From contig NC_023036.2 in assembly GCF_000317305.3 (NCBI RefSeq), positions 2,666,001-2,730,000 on the forward strand: a stretch of DNA of 64,000 nucleotides, in the 5' to 3' direction. Every line of letters begins with the position of its first letter. Positions within the stretch are counted from its first letter, which is position 1. The notes beneath the pieces were generated by a model, which had not been told where the DNA came from, ran no database searches, and saw only the letters and a program-made list of their open reading frames with translations. This stretch comes from Mycolicibacterium neoaurum VKM Ac-1815D. GTDB taxonomy: Bacteria > Actinomycetota > Actinomycetes > Mycobacteriales > Mycobacteriaceae. The translations under genes and the position numbers were made by a program. Of this stretch, positions 25,968 to 40,321 are shown piece after piece.

Positions 25968-27166
25968 AGTCCCAGTCCCTGATATGTGCGGCGGACGAAT
26001 TTCGGTTGCGCCATGCGCAGTTTCGCCAGGGAGGTGTTGCCGGCCACCTGGGCGATATCGGAGGTCAGGTCCGGATAGTTCTGGATCAGGTACAGCACGA
26101 TGACGTCATTGGCTGGGTCGGCCTGCCACCAGGTGCCGAATGCACCCGGCCAGCCGAAGGTGCCCAGCCCACCCGGGCCGAAGAAGCGCTCGGACTGCGC
26201 GGGATCGGTGACCACCGACATCGACAACCCGAAGCCGCGGCCGATCCAGAACGGCACGCCGAGGAAGTTGTCGCTCTTCTGTTCCTCGGTCAACCGATCG
26301 GTACGCATCAGCCGTACCGACTCGGGGGAGAGCACCCGGACACCGTCGACCGTGCCGTCGCCGAGCAGCATCCTGGCGAATGTCAGATAGTCATCGGCGG
26401 TCGACAGCAGTCCACCGCCACCGGTGCAGAACTCGGGTGGGGTGAGCGCCGGTGGGCCCATCACATCGTCACGCAGTCCGGTCTTGTCGTCGAGTGCATA
26501 CATGGTCGCCATCCGGCGCCGCTGGACCAGGCTGAGGGCAAAACCGGTGTCGGACATGCCGAGTGGCTCGAAGATGCGCTCGGAAAGCAGTTCGTGGAGC
26601 GGTTGGCCGGCGATCCGCGAGATGGCGATACCGAGCACGTCGGTGCCGTGACTGTAGGTGATCCGCACGCCGGGTTGATGCACCAGCGGCAACTTCGTCA
26701 GCTCGGTCAGCCAGCGCTGCTCGTTCTGGCGGTAGGACAACCGGCCGTACGCCTTGGCCAGTGGGCCGGTGATCGAGAACGGGTAGGCCAACCCCGCCCG
26801 GTGGGTCATCAGATCATCGAAGGTGATGGGTCGACGCAGCGCCGTGGTGTCGTCCAGCGGGCCGTGCGGGTCGATGAGCACCCGCAACCCGTCGAGCTCG
26901 GGCAGCCATCGCGACACCGGGTCATCGAGGCGGAAGTGACCCTGCTCCAGCAGCGTCATCGCCGCGGCGACGGTGACCGGCTTGCTCATGGACGCGATCC
27001 GGAAAATGGTGTCGCGCTGCATCGGCAGCGAGGCCTGCACGTCGCGGTGCCCGAGCTCGTTGACCTGGACGACCCGGCCGGCATGCCACACCATTGTCAC
27101 CGCGCCGGCGAGCAGGCCCGCGTCGATGGCCTCCGAGATGGAGGCGTGGTTGTTGTCGATGTTCAT
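25964..27166 (-). CDS. Class C beta-lactamase-like serine hydrolase
   Basis: A 400-residue protein of the beta-lactamase/DD-peptidase/esterase family. The SxxK nucleophile motif is IASMSKPV near residue 70, the Tyr motif lies in YSHGTDVLG, and a GWPGAFGTWW segment occupies the KTG-like position. There is no signal peptide, so a cytoplasmic esterase (LipD/EstB-like) is more likely than a secreted lactamase. ATG 27166 is preferred over an upstream frame to 27238. It is divergent from the MFS gene, with 25 bases between starts. Confidence 0.86.
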   Translation of the reverse strand: MNIDNNHASISEAIDAGLLAGAVTMVWHAGRVVQVNELGHRDVQASLPMQRDTIFRIASMSKPVTVAAAMTLLEQGHFRLDDPVSRWLPELDGLRVLIDPHGPLDDTTALRRPITFDDLMTHRAGLAYPFSITGPLAKAYGRLSYRQNEQRWLTELTKLPLVHQPGVRITYSHGTDVLGIAISRIAGQPLHELLSERIFEPLGMSDTGFALSLVQRRRMATMYALDDKTGLRDDVMGPPALTPPEFCTGGGGLLSTADDYLTFARMLLGDGTVDGVRVLSPESVRLMRTDRLTEEQKSDNFLGVPFWIGRGFGLSMSVVTDPAQSERFFGPGGLGTFGWPGAFGTWWQADPANDVIVLYLIQNYPDLTSDIAQVAGNTSLAKLRMAQPKFVRRTYQGLGL

Positions 27167-27174
27167 CACCGCTG

Positions 27175-27184
27175 ACGTTAACGT
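27175..27184. promoter_or_regulatory. Palindromic double -10 box for a divergent gene pair
   Basis: ACGTTAACGT is a perfect palindrome that reads TAACGT on both strands. On the plus strand the box ends seven bases before ATG 27192 of the transporter, and on the minus strand eight bases before ATG 27166 of the hydrolase. Both fit leaderless promoters, and the two boxes share their TA. It could also be an operator. Confidence 0.5.
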
Positions 27185-27191
27185 GTGCCAC

Positions 27192-28478
27192 ATGCAGATG
27201 CGGAAGGTGGCTTTCGCGAGCTTCGTGGGCACCGCCATCGAGTTCTACGACTTCTATATCTACGGAACGGCCGCCGCGCTGATCTTCCCGCATGTGTTCT
27301 TCCCCGAAATGGGGCCGACGATGGCCTCCGTCTCGTCGTTGGGCACCTTCGCCGCGGCCTTCTTCTCCCGGCCGATCGGCGCCGCGGTGTTCGGCCACTT
27401 CGGAGATCGATTGGGACGCAAGCGGACGCTGGTGGCCACGCTGCTGATCATGGGTATCTCGACGGTCGGCGTCGGCTTGGTGCCCGGTGCCGCCACCATC
27501 GGGATCGCCGCGCCGATCCTGCTGCTGTGTCTGCGGTTGTGCCAGGGATTCGCCGTCGGAGGGGAGTGGGCTGGATCGGCCCTGCTGTCGGCCGAGTACG
27601 CACCGGCGGCCCAACGCGGCCGATACGGCATGTTCACCCAGTTGGGCGCGGGTGCCGGTCTGGCGGCCAGCAACCTGGTGTTCTTCACCGTCGCCGTCAC
27701 CATCGGGGAGAAGAGCCAGGTGTTCCTCGATTGGGGTTGGCGGGTGCCGTTCCTGCTGAGCGGTCTGCTGGTCATCGCCGCGCTCTATATCCGGCTACGC
27801 ATCGACGAGACGCCGGTGTTCGCCGACGAACGACGAAGTGGGCAGGTGCCGCGCGCGCCGCTGGCCGAGCTGATCCGCCTGCAGTGGCGCCAGGTCCTGC
27901 TGGCGGCCGGCTGCATGGTGAGCATCTTCACGATGAGCTTCCTGGGTGGCACCTACCTGCTCAGTTATGCCAGCACCACGATCGGGCATCCCCGCGCGCT
28001 GATCCTGGCCGTCGGTGTGCTCGCCGGGGTCGCACTGATGAGCACCACCGCGATATCGGCGATCCTGTGCGACCGCTACGGGCGGCGCCGGATCATCCTC
28101 GCCGGATTCCTCGTCGCCCTGCCATGGGCGTTCGTGGTGATGCCGTTGATCGACACCGGTTCCGAGGCACTGTTCGCGCTCGCCATCGGCGGCACCTTCG
28201 CGGTGTTCGGCGTCTCGTACGGACCGATCGCGTCGTTCCTGCCCGAGACGTTCGCCACCCGATACCGGTACACCGGCGCCGGACTGGCCTTCAATCTGGC
28301 AGGCATCGTGGGCGGCGCGCTGCCGCCGCTGGTCGCGGGTCTGCTCGTCGACGACTTCGGCGGCTGGGCGGTGGGCCTGATGATGGCCGGATTCGTGGCC
28401 GTCAGCGTGCTGTGCACCTGGGCACTGCCCGAGACGAAGGGCACATCACTGCGCGACGAAGTCGCCGCGGCGGCCTGA
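27192..28478 (+). CDS. MFS transporter of the metabolite:H+ symporter (MHS) family
   Basis: A 428-residue membrane protein resembling ProP/ShiA/KgtP-type symporters. The MHS N-terminal signature [13 protein letters not shown] is at about residues 14-26. Other typical elements are [33 protein letters not shown] and the C-terminal [10 protein letters not shown]. About twelve helices are visible. ATG 27192 is chosen, with ATG 27198 possible; the -10 box supports a leaderless start. Substrate unknown; organic acids, shikimate or osmolytes are typical. It lies 65 bases before pyrR. Confidence 0.88.
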   Translation: MQMRKVAFASFVGTAIEFYDFYIYGTAAALIFPHVFFPEMGPTMASVSSLGTFAAAFFSRPIGAAVFGHFGDRLGRKRTLVATLLIMGISTVGVGLVPGAATIGIAAPILLLCLRLCQGFAVGGEWAGSALLSAEYAPAAQRGRYGMFTQLGAGAGLAASNLVFFTVAVTIGEKSQVFLDWGWRVPFLLSGLLVIAALYIRLRIDETPVFADERRSGQVPRAPLAELIRLQWRQVLLAAGCMVSIFTMSFLGGTYLLSYASTTIGHPRALILAVGVLAGVALMSTTAISAILCDRYGRRRIILAGFLVALPWAFVVMPLIDTGSEALFALAIGGTFAVFGVSYGPIASFLPETFATRYRYTGAGLAFNLAGIVGGALPPLVAGLLVDDFGGWAVGLMMAGFVAVSVLCTWALPETKGTSLRDEVAAAA

Positions 28479-28511
28479 TAGGCTCTCCGGCAGTTCGACG
28501 TCCTTTAACGA

Positions 28512-28537
28512 TCCGTCCAGAGAGGCGGAGAAGGAGG
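28512..28537 (+). promoter_or_regulatory. PyrR-binding hairpin overlapping the pyr ribosome binding site region
   Basis: TCCG (28512-28515) pairs with CGGA (28526-28529) to present the loop TCCAGAGAGG, which matches the PyrR-binding loop consensus known from Bacillus pyr attenuators. The Shine-Dalgarno AAGGAGG (28531-28537) follows directly, before TTG 28544. In M. smegmatis PyrR is reported to repress translation at such a leader, so UMP-bound PyrR should block the first ribosome site. Confidence 0.82.
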
Positions 28538-28543
28538 TCCAGG

Positions 28544-29131
28544 TTGACTGTGGGCGAAGCGGTACCGAGCCCCGACCGGGAATTGATGTCCGCCGCGGAT
28601 GTGAGCCGGACAATTTCGCGCATCGCGCATCAGATCATCGAGAAGACCGCGCTGGACGCACCGGATGCTCCGCGCGTGGTGCTGTTGGGCATCCCGACCC
28701 GCGGCGTGACGCTTGCCGCGCGGCTTGCCGAGAAGGTCGAGGAGTTCTCCGGGGTAGCGCTGCCGCACGGGGCGATGGACATCACGCTCTATCGCGACGA
28801 CCTGAACTTCAAACCGCCCCGCCCGCTGGAGTCCACCTCGATCCCGGCCGGCGGTATCGACGGCGCGCTGGTGATCCTGGTCGACGATGTGCTGTATTCG
28901 GGTCGCTCGGTGCGCTCGGCCCTGGACGCCCTGCGCGATATCGGCAGGCCCCGGATCGTGCAACTGGCGGTGTTGGTGGATCGCGGCCACCGGGAGTTGC
29001 CCATCCGCGCCGACTACGTAGGCAAGAACGTGCCCACCTCGCGCGCCGAGAACGTGAAGGTGCGCCTGCAGGAACCCGACGGGGAGGACAGCGTGCGGAT
29101 CGCACCGTATGGAGGACCTGACCGCTCATGA
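28544..29131 (+). CDS. pyrR: PyrR, pyr operon regulator / uracil phosphoribosyltransferase
   Basis: A 195-residue RNA-binding regulator with the phosphoribosyltransferase fold. The PRPP loop [18 protein letters not shown] is near residue 110, and [12 protein letters not shown] and LLGIPTRGV are conserved with M. tuberculosis PyrR. TTG 28544 lies six bases after AAGGAGG; GTG 28550 would have twelve-base spacing. Its stop overlaps the pyrB start by four bases. It is first in the pyrimidine operon and probably autoregulates it via the upstream hairpin. Confidence 0.95.
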   Translation: MTVGEAVPSPDRELMSAADVSRTISRIAHQIIEKTALDAPDAPRVVLLGIPTRGVTLAARLAEKVEEFSGVALPHGAMDITLYRDDLNFKPPRPLESTSIPAGGIDGALVILVDDVLYSGRSVRSALDALRDIGRPRIVQLAVLVDRGHRELPIRADYVGKNVPTSRAENVKVRLQEPDGEDSVRIAPYGGPDRS

Positions 29132-30087
29132 AGCATCTGTTGACCGCCGCGGAGCTGTCCCGCGACGAGGCGACGGCGATCCTCGATGACGCCGACCGGT
29201 TCCGCGAGGCACTGCTGGGTCGCGAGGTGAAGAAGCTGCCCACCCTGCGCGGGCGCACCATCATCACGATGTTCTACGAGAACTCCACCCGCACCAGGGT
29301 GTCCTTCGAGGTGGCGGGCAAGTGGATGAGTGCCGACGTCATCAACGTCAGCGCCTCGGGATCCTCGGTGGCCAAGGGCGAGTCACTGCGTGACACCGCC
29401 CTGACCCTGCGCGCCGCCGGCGCCGACGCGCTGATCATCCGACACCCGGCCTCGGGTGCGGCGCAGCAGCTTTCGGAGTGGACCGCCGAGCCCGGCGGTA
29501 AGGGCGGACCATCGGTCATCAACGCCGGTGACGGCACCCACGAACACCCCACCCAGGCGCTGCTCGACGCGCTGACGCTGCGCCAACGGCTCGGCACCAT
29601 CGCGGGAAGGCGCATCCTGATCGTCGGCGACGTGCTGCACAGCCGGGTGGCCCGCTCCAATGTCGAACTGCTCGCGACGCTCGGTGCCGAGGTGGTGCTG
29701 GTGGCTCCGCCGACGCTGCTGCCGGTGGGAGTGGCGGGCTGGCCGGTGACGGTTTCGCATGATCTGGACGCCGAGCTGCCCGCCGCGGATGCGGTGCTGA
29801 TGCTGCGGGTCCAGGCCGAACGCATGAACGGCGGTTTCTTCCCGTCGGCGCGGGAGTACTCGGTGCTCTACGGATTGTCCGAGAAGCGGCAGGCGCAGCT
29901 GGCCGAGCATGCGGTGGTGCTGCATCCGGGGCCGATGCTGCGGGGCATGGAGATCGCCTACTCGGTGGCCGATTCCTCGCAATCAGCGGTGTTGCAACAG
30001 GTTTCCAATGGCGTCCATGTGCGGATGGCGGTGCTGTTCCACCTGCTCGTGGGTGCCGATGCCGACGGAGTGGGAGTGGTGGCGTGA
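29128..30087 (+). CDS. pyrB: Aspartate carbamoyltransferase catalytic chain
   Basis: Condenses carbamoyl phosphate with aspartate, the first committed step of UMP synthesis. In the 319 residues the carbamoyl-phosphate motif STRTRVSFE is near residue 52, with [18 protein letters not shown] near 130 and [11 protein letters not shown] near 270. No pyrI regulatory subunit is encoded nearby, as expected for mycobacteria. It overlaps pyrR and pyrC by four bases each. Confidence 0.97.
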   Translation: MKHLLTAAELSRDEATAILDDADRFREALLGREVKKLPTLRGRTIITMFYENSTRTRVSFEVAGKWMSADVINVSASGSSVAKGESLRDTALTLRAAGADALIIRHPASGAAQQLSEWTAEPGGKGGPSVINAGDGTHEHPTQALLDALTLRQRLGTIAGRRILIVGDVLHSRVARSNVELLATLGAEVVLVAPPTLLPVGVAGWPVTVSHDLDAELPAADAVLMLRVQAERMNGGFFPSAREYSVLYGLSEKRQAQLAEHAVVLHPGPMLRGMEIAYSVADSSQSAVLQQVSNGVHVRMAVLFHLLVGADADGVGVVA

Positions 30088-31376
30088 GTGTTCTGATCAA
30101 GGGCGTCCGCCGCTACGGTGCGGGCGACCCCGTCGACGTGCTCATCGCCGACGGCCAGATCACCCGGATCGAAGCGGGGATCGGGTCCGGCTCCGCGGAC
30201 ACCGAGATCGACGCGACCGGGCAGATCCTGTTGCCGGGCTTCGTCGACCTGCACACCCACCTGCGTGAACCCGGGCGCGAGTACGCCGAGGACATCGAAA
30301 CCGGTTCGGCCGCAGCCGCACTCGGTGGCTATACCGCGGTGTTCGCCATGGCCAACACCGACCCGGTGGCCGACAGCCCGGTGGTGACCGACCACGTCTG
30401 GCATCGGGGCAGGCAGGTCGGACTCGTCGACGTGCACCCGGTCGGTGCCGTGACCGTGGGCTTGGAGGGCAAGCAGCTGACCGAGATGGGTCTGATGGCC
30501 GCCGGTGCCGGTCAGGTCCGGATGTTCTCCGATGACGGCATCTGTGTGCACGATCCGCTGATCATGCGCCGCGCGCTGGAGTACGCCGGTGGCCTCGGCG
30601 TGCTGATCGCCCAGCATGCCGAGGAGCCCCGTCTCACCGTGGGCGCCATCGCGCACGAGGGGCCCCATGCCGCCAAGCTCGGTCTGGCCGGATGGCCGCG
30701 CTCGGCCGAGGAGTCCATCGTCGCCCGTGATGCGATCCTTGCCCGCGATGCCGGTGCCCGGGTGCACATTTGCCACGCCTCCACCGCCGGAACAGTGGAA
30801 CTGCTCAAATGGGCAAAGGCGCAAGGGATCTCGATTACCGCGGAGGTCACCCCGCATCATCTGTTGCTCGACGATGGCGTGCTGGCCAGCTATGACGGCC
30901 GCAATCGGGTCAATCCGCCGCTGCGCGAGGCCAGTGACGTGCAGGCATTGCGGCAGGCGCTCGCCGACGGCGTGATCGACTGTGTGGCCACCGATCACGC
31001 GCCGCACGCCGAACAGGAGAAGTGCTGCGAGTTCGCCAATGCCCGCCCCGGCATGCTGGGCCTGGAGACCGCGCTGTCGGTGATCGTCGAGACCATGGTG
31101 CGACCGGGCCTGCTGAGCTGGCGCGATGTGGCCCGGGTGATGAGCGAGGCACCGGCGGCCATCGTCGGGCTGCCCGACCAGGGCCGTCCGCTGGCGGTGG
31201 GGGAGCCGGCCAACCTGACCGTCGTCGACCCGGACGCCACCTGGACGGTCACCGGATCGTCGTTGGCCAGCCGGTCGGACAACACGCCGTTCGAGTCGAT
31301 GGAGTTGCCTGCGAAGGTGACGCTGACGCTGCTGCGCGGCAAGATCACCGCGCGTGACGGCAGGAGCCCCGCGTGA
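30084..31376 (+). CDS. pyrC: Dihydroorotase
   Basis: A 430-residue type I zinc dihydroorotase that cyclises carbamoyl aspartate. Metal-site motifs are [10 protein letters not shown] near residue 58, the [10 protein letters not shown] segment near 150, ICHAST near 228 and [13 protein letters not shown] near 303. GTG 30084 overlaps the pyrB stop. All signature residues are present, so it should be catalytically competent, unlike the PyrC-prime pseudo-enzymes of some operons. Confidence 0.97.
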   Translation: MSVLIKGVRRYGAGDPVDVLIADGQITRIEAGIGSGSADTEIDATGQILLPGFVDLHTHLREPGREYAEDIETGSAAAALGGYTAVFAMANTDPVADSPVVTDHVWHRGRQVGLVDVHPVGAVTVGLEGKQLTEMGLMAAGAGQVRMFSDDGICVHDPLIMRRALEYAGGLGVLIAQHAEEPRLTVGAIAHEGPHAAKLGLAGWPRSAEESIVARDAILARDAGARVHICHASTAGTVELLKWAKAQGISITAEVTPHHLLLDDGVLASYDGRNRVNPPLREASDVQALRQALADGVIDCVATDHAPHAEQEKCCEFANARPGMLGLETALSVIVETMVRPGLLSWRDVARVMSEAPAAIVGLPDQGRPLAVGEPANLTVVDPDATWTVTGSSLASRSDNTPFESMELPAKVTLTLLRGKITARDGRSPA

Positions 31377-31406
31377 GGGCCCAGCGAGTAGCGGAGCGGA
31401 TCGCGC

Positions 31407-31907
31407 ATGAATGACGGCACGCTGATCGGGTCGCTCATCCTGGCGGCCGTCATCGCCCTGCTCATCGGTTTCTTCATCCGCCGGCTGCTCACCGGGTGGC
31501 GACACCGCATCGAGCGTCAGGTCGAGATGATCGGCAACCTGCCTCCGCTGCCCGATACCGTCGGGCCGGCGCTGGCCGGGCCCACCAAGGGGCTCTACGT
31601 CGGCAGCACCATCGCACCGCATTGGAATGACAAGGTCGCCGCGGCCGCACTGGGCTTCCGGTCCAAGGGCGCGCTCACCCGCTATCCGGAAGGGATCATG
31701 CTGCAGCGCAGCGGAGCCGGTCCCATCTGGATCCCCGACGAATCCATCGTCGCGGTGCGTGGTGAGCGGGCGATGGCGGGTAAGGCCCTCACCCATGAGG
31801 GCATCGTGGCCATTCGCTGGACACTCCCGTCGGGTACCGAGATCGACACCGGCTTCCGGCCGGACGACCGGACAGAAACAAAGAACTGGGTCAAGGAGGA
31901 CGAGTGA
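31407..31907 (+). CDS. Membrane-anchored PH-like protein in the pyr operon (Rv1382-like)
   Basis: A 166-residue protein with one N-terminal membrane helix (LIGSLILAAVIALLIGFFI) and a cytoplasmic or extracytoplasmic beta-rich domain (GLYVGSTIAPHWNDKVAAAALGF; GAGPIWIPDESIVAVRGE). Position between pyrC and carA matches Rv1382. Why a membrane protein is locked into the pyrimidine operon is unknown. It starts 30 bases after pyrC and overlaps carA by four bases. Confidence 0.82.
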   Translation: MNDGTLIGSLILAAVIALLIGFFIRRLLTGWRHRIERQVEMIGNLPPLPDTVGPALAGPTKGLYVGSTIAPHWNDKVAAAALGFRSKGALTRYPEGIMLQRSGAGPIWIPDESIVAVRGERAMAGKALTHEGIVAIRWTLPSGTEIDTGFRPDDRTETKNWVKEDE

Positions 31908-33069
31908 CGGTCAGCGACAAGCGCAGCGGTACCGCGGAGCGTGCCCTGCTCGTGCTGGAGGACGGCCGGGTGTTCACCGGGACCGCCTTCGGCGCGATCG
32001 GACAGACGCTGGGTGAGGCGGTGTTCTCCACCGGCATGTCCGGCTACCAGGAGACGCTGACCGACCCGAGCTACCACCGCCAGATCGTGGTCGCCACCGC
32101 GCCGCAGATCGGCAACACCGGTTGGAACGGCGAGGACGGCGAGAGCCGCGACGACAGGATCTGGGTCGCCGGTTATGCGATCCGCGACGCCTCGCCGCGC
32201 CCGTCGAGCTGGCGTGCCACCGGCACCCTCGACCACGAGCTGCAGCGCCAGGGCATCGTCGGGATCGCCGGGATCGACACCCGGGCGGTCGTGCGGCATC
32301 TGCGCACGGCCGGCTCGATGAAGGCGGGCATCTTCTCCGGTGCCGCCCTCGCCGACGGCGCAGAGGTGGACACCCTCGTCGACCGGGTGCGCAACCAGCC
32401 CTCGATGCTGGGAGCCGACCTGGCCGGTGAGGTGTCCACCGACTCGCTGTACACGGTGGATCCCGCCGGCGAGCACCGGTTCACGGTCGCCGCGATCGAC
32501 CTGGGCATCAAGACCAACACCCCGCGCAACTTCGCCAAGCGCGGCATCCGCACCCACGTGCTGCCCTCGGCCGCCACGTTCGCCCAGATCGCCGAGCTCA
32601 ACCCCGACGGTGTGTTCCTGTCCAACGGGCCGGGCGACCCGGCCACCGCCGATCACATCGTCGAGGTCACCCGCGAGGTGCTCGGCGCTGGAATCCCGTT
32701 GTTCGGAATCTGTTTCGGCAACCAGATCCTCGGTCGCGCGCTGGGCCGGTCGACCTACAAGATGACCTTCGGGCACCGCGGCATCAACATCCCGGTGATC
32801 GACCACGCCACCCGCAGCGTCGCCATCACCGCGCAGAACCACGGGTTCGCCCTCGAAGGCGAGGCGGGCGAGGAGTTCGACACCGACTTCGGCAGGGCCA
32901 TCGTCAGCCACACCTGCGCCAACGACGGCACCGTCGAGGGCATCAAGCTCATCGACGGGAGCGCGTTCTCGGTGCAGTACCACCCCGAGGCCGCGGCCGG
33001 TCCGCGTGACGCGGAGTACCTGTTCGACCAGTTCATCGACCTGTTGGGCCGCAAGGCGGGAGAGAAATA

Positions 33070-33070
<1 letters not shown>
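31904..33070 (+). CDS. carA: Carbamoyl-phosphate synthase small (glutaminase) subunit
   Basis: A 388-residue class I glutamine amidotransferase supplying ammonia to CarB. The nucleophile Cys lies in [15 protein letters not shown] near residue 270, and His/Glu in [11 protein letters not shown] near residue 362. The N-terminal CarA domain contains [17 protein letters not shown]. The mycobacterial form has GICFGN where most bacteria have GICLGH. GTG 31904 overlaps the upstream stop; its TAA shares one base with the carB ATG. Confidence 0.97.
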
Positions 33071-36413
<3,343 letters not shown>

Positions 36414-36417
<4 letters not shown>

Positions 36418-37214
36418 CCCCGTTCGGGGTGCGGCTGGCCCACGCCGTCGCGGCAAGGGGCGCGCTGTGCCCCGGGATCGACCCGCACCCGGAGCTTTTG
36501 GCGGCATGGGGACTGGGCACCGGTATCGACGCGCTGCGCACGTTCAGCGATATCTGCGTGCAGGCCTTCGCCGATGTCGCGATCGTGAAACCGCAGGTGG
36601 CCTTCTACGAGGCGTACGGCTCGGCCGGCTTCGCCGTGCTGGAGGCGACCATGGCGGCGCTGCGCGATGCCGGGGTGCTGGTGCTCGCCGACGCCAAGCG
36701 TGGTGACATCGGCTCGACCATGGCCGCCTACGCCCAGGCGTGGGCCGGCGATACCGCGCTGGCCGCCGATGCTGTCACCGCGTCGCCGTATCTGGGCTTC
36801 GAATCGTTGCGCCCGTTGCTCGACCTCGCCGCCGCCAACGGCAGGGGAGTGTTCGTGCTGGCCGCGACGTCCAATCCCGAGGGGGCGGGCCTGCAGGGGG
36901 CGCTGACCGGGGATCGCACCGTGGCGCAGACGATCGTCGACGCGGTGGGTGCGGAGAACCGCCGCACCGGCACGGGGTCGGTGGGCGTCGTGGTGGGTGC
37001 CACGCTGGCCCAACCGCCGGATCTGGACGCGTTGGACGGGCCGGTGCTGGCACCGGGGGTCGGAGCACAGGGCGGCCGCGTGCAGGACCTCGGCCGGCTG
37101 GGGCCGCGGGTGCTGCCCGCGGTGTCGCGCGAGATCCTGCGCGCCGGTCCGGACGTCGAGGCGATGCGGGCGGTGGTCGCCGGGCTGCGCGAGCAGCTCG
37201 CCCGGCTGGCCTGA
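36414..37214 (+). CDS. pyrF: Orotidine-5'-phosphate decarboxylase, type 2
   Basis: A 266-residue OMP decarboxylase of the PyrF type 2 subfamily, completing UMP synthesis. The active-site motif [18 protein letters not shown] is near residue 88, [15 protein letters not shown] near the N-terminus, and [14 protein letters not shown] and [10 protein letters not shown] follow. It is the last gene of the pyr operon. A short GCTACC/GGTAGC inverted repeat at 37312-37327 lies about 100 bases downstream and may help termination. Confidence 0.96.
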
Positions 37215-37677
37215 GGGCCCCGTGCACCCTCCTGGCGTGCCGCTGTCGCCCCGATCGGGCCCGTCATGCGCAGGAGGGGCCGCCGCGGTGCGACCGCGTC
37301 CGCTCGGCGACGCTACCGACCGGTAGCTCCGGGCCGGCGACACGCCCGACACGCCATGACCAGCGAAAATTTCTCATTCCACCGCCAGGATCGGCGTTTA
37401 CCGGCGGTCCGGTGACGCTCACCGAAACCGGCGCCAACGTCGCTGAGGTGCGAAAACCCCTGTTATGCAGGCACATCGTGCGCGCAGGGCGCCGATCGGC
37501 AATGTGTCCGATCCGGCGCTGTGTGCTCGGCGCACGCTGTACACGCTGGTCTTTTGGCCGGATTACCCGGGGGTGGGGTTAGCTTTCGTCAGGATGCGTG
37601 GGTACGGTCGTCGTCGCTGGCTGGTTACGTGATCCAGCCGTGATGAAACAACAGATGGCGAGAGACGGAGGAACCCC
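37215..37677. other. 463-bp non-coding gap between pyrF and mihF
   Basis: No credible gene on either strand. In M. tuberculosis this position holds a PE/PPE pair (PE15/PPE20), which is absent here. A 6-bp-stem inverted repeat lies at 37312-37327. The 3' part should contain the mihF promoter and leader, with GGAGGAA just before GTG 37678. Confidence 0.7.
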
Positions 37678-37995
37678 GTGGCCCTTCCCCAGTTGACCGA
37701 CGAACAGCGCGCGGCAGCGTTGGAGAAGGCTGCTGCCGCACGTCGAGCGCGAGCCGAGCTCAAAGATCGGCTGAAGCGCGGCGGCACCAACCTCAAGCAG
37801 GTGCTCACCGACGCCGAGACCGACGAGGTCTTGGGCAAGATGAAGGTTTCCGCGCTGCTGGAGGCCCTGCCCAAGGTCGGCAAGGTCAAGGCGCAGGAGA
37901 TCATGACCGAGCTGGAGATCGCCCCGACCCGCCGCCTGCGCGGCCTCGGCGACCGCCAGCGCAAGGCCTTGCTGGAGAAGTTCGACTTCTCCTGA
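37678..37995 (+). CDS. mihF: Mycobacterial integration host factor mIHF
   Basis: A 105-residue actinobacterial nucleoid protein, unrelated to the enterobacterial IhfA/B dimer. The helical N-terminus ([22 protein letters not shown]) leads to the helix-two-turn-helix DNA-binding region ([22 protein letters not shown] and [18 protein letters not shown]). It bends DNA and supports L5-type phage integration in M. smegmatis. GTG 37678 follows GGAGGAA. It is followed by gmk, as in M. tuberculosis. Confidence 0.96.
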   Translation: MALPQLTDEQRAAALEKAAAARRARAELKDRLKRGGTNLKQVLTDAETDEVLGKMKVSALLEALPKVGKVKAQEIMTELEIAPTRRLRGLGDRQRKALLEKFDFS

Positions 37996-38005
37996 GCGCG
38001 AACAA

Positions 38006-38969
<964 letters not shown>

Positions 38970-38983
38970 GGCCTTTCGGCTAC

Positions 38984-40222
38984 ATGGAGCAGAAGCGGAT
39001 CGTCGTCGGTGTTGCCGGCGGGATTGCCGCCTTCAAGGCGTGCACAGTCGTGCGCCAGCTCAAAGAGGCCGGTCATTCGGTCCGCGTCGTGCCGACCGAG
39101 TCGGCGCTGAAGTTCATCGGTGCGGCCACCTTCGAGGCGCTGTCCGGCCAGCCCGTGCACACCGGGGTCTTCGAGAATGTCGACGAGGTGCCGCATGTGC
39201 GGATCGGCCAGCAGGCCGATCTCGTGGTGGTCGCCCCCGCCACCGCGGATCTGATGGCGCGCGCAGCCGCCGGGCGTGCCGACGACCTGCTCACCGGAAC
39301 GCTGCTCACCGCGCGATGTCCGGTGCTGTTCGCGCCGGCCATGCACACCGAGATGTGGTTCCACCCGGCCACCACCGACAATGTCGCCACCCTGCGCCGC
39401 CGTGGCAACGTCGTGCTCGAACCCGCGTCGGGCCGGCTCACCGGCGCCGACACCGGCCCGGGACGGCTGCCCGAGGCCGAGGAGATCACCACTCTGGCCG
39501 GGTTGCTGCTCGAGCGCGGTGACGCGCTGCCCTACGACATGGCCGGGGTGAAGGTGCTCGTCACCGCGGGCGGTACCCGTGAACCCCTGGACCCGGTCCG
39601 ATTCATCGGCAATCGCAGTTCCGGCAAGCAGGGTTATGCCGTCGCCAGGGTGATGGCCCAGCGGGGTGCGGACGTGACCCTGATCGCCGGGAACACCTCC
39701 GGCCTGGCCGACCCGGCCGGCGTCGAGGTCGTGCACATCGGTTCGGCCGCCCAGCTCGGTGCCGCCGTGACCAAGCTGGCGCCCGAGGCGCACGTGCTGG
39801 TGATGGCCGCCGCGGTCGCCGATTTCCGGCCTGCGCAGGTGGCCACGGCCAAGATCAAGAAGCGGGTCGATGACGACAGCGCGCCCTCGGTCGACCTCGT
39901 GCGCAACGATGACGTGCTGGCCGGCGCCGTGCGGGCCAGGGCCGACGGCCAGCTGCACAATATGAAGGTCATCGTCGGGTTTGCGGCCGAAACCGGCGAC
40001 GCCAACGGCGATGTGCTCTTCCATGCGCGGTCCAAACTCAGGCGCAAGGGCTGCGACCTGCTCGTGGTCAATGCCGTCGGGGAGGGCAAGGCGTTCGAGG
40101 TGGACCACAATGATGGCTGGATGCTGTCGGCCGACGGCACCGAAACCGCACTGGAGCACGGTTCGAAGACTCTGATGGCAAGCCGTATCGTGGATGCGAT
40201 CGGAGCGCTCGTACACCGGTGA
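38984..40222 (+). CDS. coaBC: Bifunctional phosphopantothenoylcysteine decarboxylase/synthetase CoaBC
   Basis: A 412-residue two-domain coenzyme A enzyme. The FMN-dependent CoaC half (about 1-180) has GVAGGIAAFKAC, APATADLMARAAAGRADDL and PAMHTEMW. The CoaB half, using CTP and cysteine, has TAGGTREPLDPVRFIGNRSS and AAVADFRPAQ. ATG 38984 is 14 bases after rpoZ. Full length for the family. Confidence 0.96.
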   Translation: MEQKRIVVGVAGGIAAFKACTVVRQLKEAGHSVRVVPTESALKFIGAATFEALSGQPVHTGVFENVDEVPHVRIGQQADLVVVAPATADLMARAAAGRADDLLTGTLLTARCPVLFAPAMHTEMWFHPATTDNVATLRRRGNVVLEPASGRLTGADTGPGRLPEAEEITTLAGLLLERGDALPYDMAGVKVLVTAGGTREPLDPVRFIGNRSSGKQGYAVARVMAQRGADVTLIAGNTSGLADPAGVEVVHIGSAAQLGAAVTKLAPEAHVLVMAAAVADFRPAQVATAKIKKRVDDDSAPSVDLVRNDDVLAGAVRARADGQLHNMKVIVGFAAETGDANGDVLFHARSKLRRKGCDLLVVNAVGEGKAFEVDHNDGWMLSADGTETALEHGSKTLMASRIVDAIGALVHR

Positions 40223-40321
40223 CTTCGCGGTGCAGGTAACGGTTGCGCCAATCAAGATTTACCTGTTGGCTGCCAATGAGCACATCAATGATTTGACTGT
40301 CTAACTAATGGAGGATGCCAC

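Noticed and set aside
31377..31406. Separate promoter for the membrane protein gene inside the pyr operon
   Set aside because: The 30-bp gap has no convincing -10 element, and close packing on both sides favours co-transcription.
40223..40321. Possible SAM riboswitch upstream of metK
   Set aside because: The 99-bp leader has repeated GCCAAT strings but no recognisable SAM-I, SAM-II or SAM-IV core that I could fold by eye.
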